From Bacteroidia bacterium (GTDB lineage: Bacteria; Bacteroidota; Bacteroidia; Bacteroidales; UBA12481): a stretch of 9,095 nt of DNA. Within the stretch, counting starts at the first letter, position 1. Every line of letters begins with the position of its first letter. The stretch spans positions 1 to 9,095 of the forward strand of contig JAPLDV010000208.1 of assembly GCA_026391235.1 (NCBI GenBank). The letters run 5' to 3'. A model generated the notes under the pieces. That model was not told where the DNA came from, did not search any database, and saw only the letters and a list, made by a program, of their open reading frames with translations. This document shows, piece after piece, positions 1-6,530 of this stretch. The position numbers were made by a program, and so were the translations under genes.

Positions 1-2
1 TG

Positions 3-1499
3 GAAGAAAATGTTTCCTTTGTCAATGCCCGTGACGAAGAAACCGGAAAGATCACCCAACTGGTCATCGACATTAAAAACGAAAAACTGCGCGACGAATT
101 GCTTCCCCATATCTCTATCCGCGATAAAGAAACCAATCAGCCAATCGGTTCTGCCAGCATCATCCTTAAAAACAGCAGACTTGGAACTTCCTCAAATGAT
201 CAGGGCGTTTTTAAGTTTGATTTAAATGGTTTCCCATCTATGCTGTTCATTCAATGCATGGGGTATCTGCGGGATACAGTTGTTATTGAAAATGAAAGCC
301 AGTTCATATCTTCCTTTAAGAATCAGAATCGCGTATTTTTTTTAAAGCCAAGTCCCATTCAAATCAATGAAGTTCAGGTAAAAGCCAGGTCTACGCTTTT
401 CGAAAACGACCCGTATGCCATTATTGATTACAAGATTGTGGGTAAGCGGATTGTAGCTCTGGGATTTAAAAACGGAAATGAGTTTCGCAAAGAGGTGCTG
501 CTGGCTGATTTATCGGGCAAGTTGATCAGCAATTATAATTACAGGAACCTGGATTCGTTGTATCAGGATTGCCAGGGGAATGTTTTCGCGTTCTGTTCAG
601 ATTCGGTACTTGAACTCAAACCGGCACGTAAAGGAATAATAGTTCAGGACAGGTACCGGAGAGCGTTTATTGCAGATTTCATCGTTCCTGTTTGCGGTAT
701 ATCGGATTCGTTGATTTTTGTCAGGAAGACTTCTGTAAATCATCAATATGAGAACTATTTTGGTATCCGCGACAGTCAGAATGTGATGGTTGTTTACTCA
801 ACAGGCGGGATGTTAAAGGAATCGGCGGCGGCCTCCCTGTTCAATTCATGGAAACAGCAGGCACAGGTTCCGGTCTCGATCAAGTATTATGATGGAGGAG
901 GAGATGGGGGTGGAGGAGGAGGTGGACGTGTAGACAAGGATCAATCCGGAGAACCCGTTAAAATAATATCTCCTGTGACCGTTAAAGAAAGTGCTGGCCC
1001 GGAATCTAAAGACAATAATAAAAAAGGAGATTCGATGGGACCCGTATGGATATCCTACATGAATGCATACGACGGCCTCTACCACAGTTATTTTGAGAGC
1101 CAGTTCAGGTTATTGGTGGATTATCCTCCAATATTTACCAAAATGATACCGGTTGGCAGGTACCACCTGATATTCAACCGGGAGGCCGCCACAATATTCT
1201 GGATCGATGAAAAGGGCGGAATTGGTCGTGAGGTTGGCATGATTACACGACTCAATGGCATTCATTATCATGATATCCATTTAGATACGGGTACCGGGAA
1301 AATATACGTCGAATATCCGCAGGGTCCCTTCACGCATTTCGTGGAAATAAATCCGGAAACCGGACAGGAGATTCGCCGGTTTATGGTGAGTGAGTTCCGC
1401 CATATCGAAAAGTGCGAGTTCCTCAATGACCGGCTATATTTTCTTTATCAACCCGATACTGGTAAGCGGATCAAGAAGATATTTTCGATCTGGATTTAA
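3..1499 (+). CDS. Carboxypeptidase-regulatory-like domain protein with Gly-rich linker (5' partial)
   Basis: The frame is open to the left edge and ends with TAA, giving 498 visible residues, so the true start lies outside the window. A TTG at 99 is in frame, but the codons before it read as normal protein, so it is unlikely to be the start. Residues about 37-95 (ISIRDKETNQPIGSASIILK, then an NDQGVFKF turn and an IQCMGYLRDTVVI strand) match the CarboxypepD_reg-like beta-sandwich found at the N-terminus of many Bacteroidota envelope proteins. The INEVQVKA segment after it (about 121-128) resembles the linker seen in TonB-dependent receptors, but no plug or barrel follows. The remainder is rich in short beta-strand stretches such as 'DLSGKLISNYNY' and 'GNVFAFCSDSVLEL', suggesting a propeller-like fold; this is inference. 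A glycine-rich linker lies at residues 298-309. I do not recognise a catalytic motif. Likely periplasmic or surface-located; function unknown. Confidence 0.72.
   Translation, partial: EENVSFVNARDEETGKITQLVIDIKNEKLRDELLPHISIRDKETNQPIGSASIILKNSRLGTSSNDQGVFKFDLNGFPSMLFIQCMGYLRDTVVIENESQFISSFKNQNRVFFLKPSPIQINEVQVKARSTLFENDPYAIIDYKIVGKRIVALGFKNGNEFRKEVLLADLSGKLISNYNYRNLDSLYQDCQGNVFAFCSDSVLELKPARKGIIVQDRYRRAFIADFIVPVCGISDSLIFVRKTSVNHQYENYFGIRDSQNVMVVYSTGGMLKESAAASLFNSWKQQAQVPVSIKYYDGGGDGGGGGGGRVDKDQSGEPVKIISPVTVKESAGPESKDNNKKGDSMGPVWISYMNAYDGLYHSYFESQFRLLVDYPPIFTKMIPVGRYHLIFNREAATIFWIDEKGGIGREVGMITRLNGIHYHDIHLDTGTGKIYVEYPQGPFTHFVEINPETGQEIRRFMVSEFRHIEKCEFLNDRLYFLYQPDTGKRIKKIFSIWI
894..926 (+). repeat. 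GGN/GGA-rich low-complexity tract encoding polyglycine
   Basis: This 33-base purine-rich stretch is a run of GGA/GGT/GGG codons broken by one GAT, encoding Gly3-Asp-Gly7. It lies inside the first gene, between two ordinary beta-rich halves of the protein, and is followed by a charged, Lys/Asp/Ser-rich segment, so it probably encodes a flexible linker. Tracts of this kind can change length by slippage, and the G-runs could form a quadruplex on the coding strand. Neither effect is shown here. Confidence 0.7.
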
Positions 1500-1500
1500 T

Positions 1501-2973
1501 TTACTGAACCACTAAAGTCTGGATGGAATGCGGCAAACTGATGGTTTCAACCGCCTGTCCGCCGATATACATCCGGTAAGGGAGCTTCTCGCTGGTTTCA
1601 TTCATGACCACTACTGCCAGCTTGCCGCTAGGGTTCAGGAAAGCCGTTGTCAGCAGCTGTGCACGGCTCGATGAGCTGACCACCCGCCGGGCTCCGGGCC
1701 GGATGAACTTCGAAAAGTGGCCGATGTAGTAAAAGGAGTTCATGTAATGCAGGGTCCCTTCCTGCGTTTTGGCATGGATGGGGGCAAAGCAGAAATTATT
1801 GACATGGTTCGGTCCGCCGGTCTCATCGAGCAGAAGGTTCCAGTCGGTCCAGGCAACGGCACCGTTGTTGAAATCGTTGATCATATTTTCGCCGTACTGT
1901 TCGCCCCATTTCCACTGGCCGAAAGTTGCCCAGCTGAAGGGGTAATTGCAGGCTTCGGTGAGGAGGAGGTTAGTTTCGGGGAACGCCTCGGCCGTTCGCT
2001 TGACGTTTTCATACTGACGTCCGCCGTTCCAGATTTCATACCAGTGAAATCCGATACCCCATATATATTTAGCTGTTTCGGGATCGCCCAGCAGGGTGGA
2101 GGCTCTTTGATACAGGAGATCGCGGTTATGGTCCCATGCTATGAGTTTCTTCCCTCCCAGGTTGTTTTTATGCAGGGCAGGCCCGAGAAATTTACTGATA
2201 AAGTCGCGCTCCTCCTCGGCAGTATAGATGCAGCTTTCCCAGGTCTGTGTGGCCATAGGCTCATTCTGCACGGATAGTCCCCATACCGGTACTCCTACCT
2301 TTTCGAGTGAATGAATATACTTGACAAAATAATTTGCCCAGCTCTGGTAATATTCCGGCTTCAGCTTGCCGCCGTGCAGCAGGTCGTTATTGTCTTTCAT
2401 AAAGGCAGGCGGGCTCCAGGGACTGACAAAGAGGTCGATTTTCCCGGCCGTTTGAATGGCTTTTTTTATCAAAGGGATCTTGAACTTCTCATCGTGGGCA
2501 ATGCTGAATGTGGTCAGCTCCTTGTCGCCATCCTCAACATAGGTATACATGTCGCTCGAAAAATCGCAGCTGTTTATGTTGGTGCGGCCCCAGGTGTATC
2601 CGATCCCGCTGACCGAATCGAAGCATGCCGTTAAAAATTCCGATTGCTTTGCGGCCGGAAGTTTGGCGAAGGTTTCGGCCGTTGCATCGGTGAATGCCCC
2701 GCCGATCCCCAGGAAGGACTGGAACCTCCGCCCGGGATCGACAAACACGCAGGGCTGGGTTTCCATCGGCTGAGCAAAAGCAGCAAAGCTGAGAGTATCA
2801 GTTGCTGTAAGCCTTAAATTGGTACTATCGGCTGTGGTATAAACGATCACTGTCTTCCCTTCGAGGCTGAAGGATGCATTTTTAATCGCAGAAGCGGATG
2901 GCATATCGGCTTGCTTTTGGGTGGTGCAAAATGTTAATAAGCTGATAACTGAGAGGATATAAAACTTTTTCAT
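1501..2973 (-). CDS. Glycoside hydrolase family 30 (glucosylceramidase / beta-1,6-glucanase type), probable lipoprotein
   Basis: This 490-residue protein has the layout of GH30 retaining beta-glycosidases: a beta-sandwich flanking a (beta/alpha)8 barrel. Recognisable blocks are QSFLGIGGAFTDATAETF (85-102), SPWSPPAFMKDN (184-195), WGLSVQNEP (231-239) with acid/base Glu238, LLLTEACNY (336-344) with nucleophile Glu340, AWTDWNLLLDETGGPNHVNN (374-393) and YYIGHFSKFIRPGARRV (415-431). These follow the human glucocerebrosidase pattern, so subfamily 1 or 3 is likely. The activity would be on beta-glucosides or beta-1,6-glucan, but the exact substrate cannot be read from the sequence. The N-terminus (MKKFYILSVISLLTFC) looks like a lipoprotein signal with Cys16, although Phe at -1 is unusual for a lipobox. 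The length is normal and both catalytic residues are present. No SusC/SusD or other carbohydrate gene is nearby. It converges on gene 1 with a one-base gap and diverges from the M14 gene. Confidence 0.93.
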   Translation of the reverse strand: MKKFYILSVISLLTFCTTQKQADMPSASAIKNASFSLEGKTVIVYTTADSTNLRLTATDTLSFAAFAQPMETQPCVFVDPGRRFQSFLGIGGAFTDATAETFAKLPAAKQSEFLTACFDSVSGIGYTWGRTNINSCDFSSDMYTYVEDGDKELTTFSIAHDEKFKIPLIKKAIQTAGKIDLFVSPWSPPAFMKDNNDLLHGGKLKPEYYQSWANYFVKYIHSLEKVGVPVWGLSVQNEPMATQTWESCIYTAEEERDFISKFLGPALHKNNLGGKKLIAWDHNRDLLYQRASTLLGDPETAKYIWGIGFHWYEIWNGGRQYENVKRTAEAFPETNLLLTEACNYPFSWATFGQWKWGEQYGENMINDFNNGAVAWTDWNLLLDETGGPNHVNNFCFAPIHAKTQEGTLHYMNSFYYIGHFSKFIRPGARRVVSSSSRAQLLTTAFLNPSGKLAVVVMNETSEKLPYRMYIGGQAVETISLPHSIQTLVVQ

Positions 2974-3165
2974 AGGTTGGAATTTTTTGAGAATTTACGG
3001 AATTTGTAGGAAATGAGAAAACTTTATCGGAACAAACCGGACAATCCAGAAGCTCCATCCTGAATTGGCCGGCAAGAATTTTTGCCATTGAAAAGAAGGT
3101 GATAAGTTGCAGTCCTGGTTTTTTATCCTGTCTGTATTTGTACGGATTTTTTTAATTTCGCTTTA
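2974..3165. promoter_or_regulatory. Divergent intergenic region between GH30 and M14 peptidase genes
   Basis: This 192-base spacer must hold the promoters of both flanking genes because they are transcribed away from it. On the plus strand, TGTATTTG at 3133-3140 is one base off the Bacteroidota -7 box TAnnTTTG and lies 26 bases before the M14 ATG. I found no well-spaced -33 TTTG partner, so this box is weak. Neither start codon has a clear Shine-Dalgarno sequence; the M14 leader before the ATG is T-rich. The inverted repeat at 3037-3072 is the only other structure I see. Confidence 0.4.
3037..3072. repeat. Imperfect 13-bp inverted repeat in divergent promoter region
   Basis: The left arm CCGGACAATCCAG (3037-3049) and right arm CTGAATTGGCCGG (3060-3072) pair at 11 of 13 positions around a 10-base spacer. 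The repeat sits about 65 bases upstream of the GH30 start and about 95 bases upstream of the M14 start. It could be an operator for a dimeric regulator or a hairpin in a leader transcript. I see no regulator gene beside it. The symmetry is read directly; the role is inference. Confidence 0.4.
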
Positions 3166-5130
3166 ATGAAAGAAAAATGTTCACATTGGGTTTTATCAGG
3201 CCATCTGATTTCACTCAAGCCAGTTTCTGCAGGTAGCCGAATTCGAATATCCAATGTCCTGGTTCTCGCAAGTTTTTTCAGCGCTGTCATCCTTTTGTTT
3301 GATACTCCTTCCAGGGCTCAGGAGATTGGCTATCCGACAGCTCTTTATTCCAGGGCTGAGCGTACCGGATATCTCGAGACCACGCTATATGCCGATTTGA
3401 TGGATTTTGCAGATGCCCTTAAACGAGGCAGCCCTATCGTACAGGTGGAAACTATGGGGACCAGTTACCGGGGTAAATCAATACCCCTTATTATCCTGGC
3501 AGATCCGATGGTTTCCAGTCCGGAAGAAGCTAAGGCTTCAGGCAAACTGGTAGTGTATATTCAGGGAAATCTCCACGGTGGAGAGGTTGATGGCAAGGAA
3601 GCTATATTAGCGCTGATGAGGGAAATCGTATTTGGTCCCCAGCGCAGGCTGTTAAAAAACCACATTCTTCTTTTCTGTCCCGTCTTTAATATCGATGGAA
3701 ATGATTCACTGGGACCAAACAACCGTGAAAGCCAGGATGGTAGTCCCGCTCTGGCAGGGGTGCGAACCAACGGTCAGGGTTTTGATCTCAACAGAGATGG
3801 AATGAAACTGGAAACCATTGAAGGGAAGGCCCTTGCTGGCAAGGTATTGCTTAGATGGGATCCATTGGTATGGGTCGATCTTCATACCACAAACGGAACC
3901 TGGCACGGTTATTCAATCACTTATTCGCCCGGTAAGCTATCTGCCGGACATCCGGGAACTGTTAACTATTTAAAGAATTTCCTGCTGCCAGCTGTTCGGG
4001 ATAAAGTAAGGGAGAGGGCAGGATATGACACGTTTTATTTTGGGGATTTTTATGAGTATCCCCCGAAAACATTTTTGGGCATACCCGCGGAACCCAAAAT
4101 ATTTACCAATAGTTTAGCCCTGAAAAACAGGATGGCCATCCTGGTGGAAACCTTTGCCCATGATCGGTTTGAAAGGAGAATCGACAGCAATATCGCCTAT
4201 ATGGTTTCGCTGTTGGAATACACCAGCAGCCATGCTACCGAAATCCTGAATCTTATTGGATCTATTGAGAATGATGTAGTAACCGAAATCACCGGTTCAG
4301 CTGGCAATTTGCAACGTGGTGTCCGGTATCAGGCTGTTGATCCGGGCGAAAAAGCTGACCTTCTCGTTTATGAAGTCCTGGGAGGCAAACATACCGGTAA
4401 ACGAATCTGGTTTCCCAACGTCAATCTGATCCTGGACTATCAGCCGGCAAAGCTGTCCACAGTTCCCATGGCTTATGTTTTTCCCGCGGAATTAACAGAT
4501 ATAGCTGCAAAGTTAAGGGAACACGGTGTAAAGGTTACTCAATTGGACCAAACCATCTCCTTTAAAGGGGAACAGTTTACCGTTACACGATTGAACCATG
4601 CTGATCAGAATTATCAGGGCCATTATCTGGCTGATCTGGAGGGGTTATTTCAACCGGCCATTCAGGATTGGCCTGCCGGTTCATTTTACATTGATATGGC
4701 TCAACCTCTCGCTTACCTTATATTTTATTTGCTCGAACCTCAATCCGATGATGGATTGGTTGCTTGGAACTATTTTGATCAGTTTCTCCTAAACCAGGGG
4801 GTAAATAATCAAAATGTCATCTTTCCGGTATTTAAATCCGCAGGAGCCGGAGGTTCTTTTGCGGAGAATCAACCACGGAGTGCCCAACCCCGGGTTTTCC
4901 CGAATCCCGCTGCCGATCGAATGACAATAGCTGATTTGCCAATCTCATCAGAGCCGCTGGTTATTGAAATACTCAACCAGGCCGGCCAAATAATTATCCA
5001 AAAACAGTTTCCCGGCAACCAAAGCACCGTAACAATTGAGACATCTGTTTTCAAAAAGGGTATTTACTTCGTGAGAATTAAAGGTTCAGGGTCTTTAATA
5101 AAAACCTTTATCGACGCCCGCGAAGAATAG
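3166..5130 (+). CDS. Secreted M14 family zinc carboxypeptidase with T9SS type A sorting domain
   Basis: This 654-residue protein is a zinc metallocarboxypeptidase. The zinc and catalytic set is complete: HGGE (His137, Glu140), LNRD (Arg210 region), DLHTTNG (His240) and the catalytic Glu in LVETF (Glu328). A hydrophobic segment at about 30-45 followed by SRAQE suggests a signal peptide with a long n-region, cleaved near 51. After the catalytic domain come about 200 residues (370-560) with blocks such as MAYVFPAE and AYLIFYLLEPQSDDGLVAWN, an extension seen in long bacterial M14 members. The last 80 residues start with RVFPNPAADRM (576-586) and end with KKGIYFVRIKGSGSLIKTF, matching the type A sorting domain recognised by the type IX secretion system. 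The enzyme should therefore be exported across the outer membrane to digest peptides. ATG 3166 is the only plausible start; no Shine-Dalgarno is visible. It converges on the aldehyde dehydrogenase gene with 38 bases between. Confidence 0.94.
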   Translation: MKEKCSHWVLSGHLISLKPVSAGSRIRISNVLVLASFFSAVILLFDTPSRAQEIGYPTALYSRAERTGYLETTLYADLMDFADALKRGSPIVQVETMGTSYRGKSIPLIILADPMVSSPEEAKASGKLVVYIQGNLHGGEVDGKEAILALMREIVFGPQRRLLKNHILLFCPVFNIDGNDSLGPNNRESQDGSPALAGVRTNGQGFDLNRDGMKLETIEGKALAGKVLLRWDPLVWVDLHTTNGTWHGYSITYSPGKLSAGHPGTVNYLKNFLLPAVRDKVRERAGYDTFYFGDFYEYPPKTFLGIPAEPKIFTNSLALKNRMAILVETFAHDRFERRIDSNIAYMVSLLEYTSSHATEILNLIGSIENDVVTEITGSAGNLQRGVRYQAVDPGEKADLLVYEVLGGKHTGKRIWFPNVNLILDYQPAKLSTVPMAYVFPAELTDIAAKLREHGVKVTQLDQTISFKGEQFTVTRLNHADQNYQGHYLADLEGLFQPAIQDWPAGSFYIDMAQPLAYLIFYLLEPQSDDGLVAWNYFDQFLLNQGVNNQNVIFPVFKSAGAGGSFAENQPRSAQPRVFPNPAADRMTIADLPISSEPLVIEILNQAGQIIIQKQFPGNQSTVTIETSVFKKGIYFVRIKGSGSLIKTFIDAREE

Positions 5131-5168
5131 GCGGCCTTGCTGTTTGCCCGGCTTAGGAGCAGCACTCT

Positions 5169-6413
5169 TCATCGATCCTCTGCGCCTAAAGCACCCTGTG
5201 AGGCAGGGGTATTAACCAGAAGCCTCCCGGCGTTGGTGACTTCGGCAAAGTACATGATCTTGTCCTCCTCATTGGAGAAGATGCTGATGGTGTGCCCCAT
5301 CCCGCCGTAACTGACAATCCTCTTGCACATATTGATGGCCTCAATGAAGTCGTCCACCACATACATGGCCAGAATTGGAGCAAGGATCTCCAGAGAGAGA
5401 GGATATTTGATGCCCACCTCATGATTGGCATATCGGACAATCAAAACCGATGTATCTTCCGGGACATCTATCCCGGCCATAGCAGCTATTTTAAATGCCG
5501 ATTGGCCGATTACATCGATGCTCATTGATTTTTGCACCTTATTGAATGCCACTTCCTCGAGCCTCTTTTTCTCGGCTTCACTTAAAAAATAGGCCTTGCG
5601 CTTTTTGAATTCAGCAATCAGCGCATCGGCCCTGGTAGCTTTGATTACCAGCGACTGCTCACTGGCACAAACGGTGCCGTAATCAAAAGTTTTGGAAAGA
5701 ATAATCTGTTCAACAGCAAAGGACAGGTCGGCGCTTGATCCGATATAAACGGGCACATTTCCGGGTCCCACGCCGATGGCCGGGTTGCCTGAGCTGTAAG
5801 CCGATTTGACGAGGCTGACCGACCCGGTTGCCAGCACCAGCGCCACTTGCTTATGGCTCATCATTTCAAGCGTTTCCTCGGGGGTCGATCGTTTGATCCA
5901 CTGGATGCAATCTTCCGGGGCACCAGCCTCAATGGCTGCTTCGTAACAAATTCGTGCGGATTCACAGGTACACTTCTTTGCCGATCCGTGCGGCCTGATA
6001 ATGATCGGATTCCGGGTTTTCATGGAGATCAGGATCTTAAACAGAGCAGTCGATGTCGGATTGGTAATCGGTGTCATCGCAAAGATCGGCCCGATGGGTT
6101 TTGCAACCTCGGTAATTCCGGTTTCCGGATCTTCCTTAATGATTCCGGCTGTTTTCAGATCTTTTATATCCTGGTAAACATAACGTGTGGCAATTACATT
6201 TTTCGATACTTTATCCTGCCATTTACCGATCCCCGTCTCCTCATGCGCCATCTTTGCGAGATGAATCCTGTTGTTAAATCCCGCCTCGTAAACTGCTTTA
6301 ACTATCATATCTACACGATCTTGCGAGTAGGTACTAAATTTTTCCCCGGATATCCGCGAACGCTCCATGATCTCATCAATATCCAATCCTTTGGTCCTGA
6401 TTTCTTCGTTCAT
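5169..6413 (-). CDS. CoA-acylating aldehyde dehydrogenase (AdhE N-terminal type), C-terminally truncated
   Basis: This 414-residue protein aligns by eye with the aldehyde dehydrogenase half of AdhE and its stand-alone relatives, which interconvert acyl-CoA and aldehyde using NAD(H). Matching blocks are HLAKMAHEETGIGKWQDKVSKN (51-72), TPITNPTSTALFK (114-126), VLATGSVSLVKSAYSSGNPA (193-212), GVGPGN (214-219) and KTFDYGTVCASEQS (241-254) with catalytic Cys249. Further on are EILAPILAMY (342-351) and GRLLVNTPASQGALG (396-410). No signal peptide is present, so it is cytoplasmic. In the family, the NTPxSQGxxG block continues into YN..L.PSLTLGCGSWGGNS and about 40 more residues; here it ends four residues later (AEDR, stop). 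No continuation was found in the other two frames downstream, so the end looks deleted rather than frameshifted. The iron-dependent alcohol dehydrogenase half of AdhE is also absent. A Shine-Dalgarno (6420-6426) supports the start. The catalytic Cys is intact; whether the enzyme works is uncertain. Confidence 0.88.
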   Translation of the reverse strand: MNEEIRTKGLDIDEIMERSRISGEKFSTYSQDRVDMIVKAVYEAGFNNRIHLAKMAHEETGIGKWQDKVSKNVIATRYVYQDIKDLKTAGIIKEDPETGITEVAKPIGPIFAMTPITNPTSTALFKILISMKTRNPIIIRPHGSAKKCTCESARICYEAAIEAGAPEDCIQWIKRSTPEETLEMMSHKQVALVLATGSVSLVKSAYSSGNPAIGVGPGNVPVYIGSSADLSFAVEQIILSKTFDYGTVCASEQSLVIKATRADALIAEFKKRKAYFLSEAEKKRLEEVAFNKVQKSMSIDVIGQSAFKIAAMAGIDVPEDTSVLIVRYANHEVGIKYPLSLEILAPILAMYVVDDFIEAINMCKRIVSYGGMGHTISIFSNEEDKIMYFAEVTNAGRLLVNTPASQGALGAEDR

Positions 6414-6530
6414 AATTAACCTCTCCGCATTATGTTTTACGGCATTCCGATTACCAACTGTAACTCAATAAAATTAACTTGCAATCCGAAACTGTAAACT
6501 TAAACTGAAATCTAAATTAAAGGAAAAATA
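6414..6530. promoter_or_regulatory. Divergent intergenic region between aldehyde dehydrogenase and M28 peptidase
   Basis: This 117-base A/T-rich spacer should carry both promoters. On the plus strand TATGTTTT (6431-6438) is one base off the TAnnTTTG box, and on the minus strand TAAGTTTA (6502-6495) is similar, but neither has a convincing -33 TTTG at the right distance. The octamer AACTGTAA occurs twice in direct orientation, at 6456-6463 and 6490-6497. On the plus strand AAAGGA (6519-6524), six bases before the M28 ATG, is a fair ribosome-binding site. Confidence 0.35.
6420..6426 (-). promoter_or_regulatory. Shine-Dalgarno site for the aldehyde dehydrogenase
   Basis: Reading the minus strand, GGAGAGG lies six bases before the ATG at 6413. 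It is the strongest ribosome-binding site in the window and fixes the start, which matters because the gene is unusual at its other end. It suggests that the 5' end of the gene is still intact. Confidence 0.65.

Noticed and set aside
1717..2277. Plus-strand open frame of 186 codons within the GH30 gene.
   Set aside because: It is antisense to a well-supported GH30 gene with both catalytic motifs, and its translation shows no recognisable domain.
5131..5168. A terminator hairpin between the M14 and aldehyde dehydrogenase genes.
   Set aside because: Only a 5-bp TGCTG/CAGCA pairing with a long loop and no T-run was found.
5131..5180. A frameshift at the 3' end of the aldehyde dehydrogenase that would restore the usual tail.
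   Set aside because: Both alternative frames were read: one stops after nine codons, and the other gives a basic, unrelated sequence. Neither resembles the expected PSLTLGCG block.
5169..6413. A bacterial microcompartment aldehyde dehydrogenase (PduP/EutE).
   Set aside because: There is no shell protein or partner gene nearby, and the motifs fit the AdhE N-terminal type at least as well.
5847..6419. Plus-strand open frame of 190 codons antisense to the aldehyde dehydrogenase.
   Set aside because: The minus-strand frame carries the family motifs and a Shine-Dalgarno; the plus-strand product is Cys/Arg/Phe-rich with no recognisable fold.
6431..6502. Near matches to the Bacteroidota TAnnTTTG promoter box on both strands.
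   Set aside because: Each differs by one base and lacks a TTTG element at the expected distance; in A/T-rich DNA such matches arise by chance, so no promoter was called separately.
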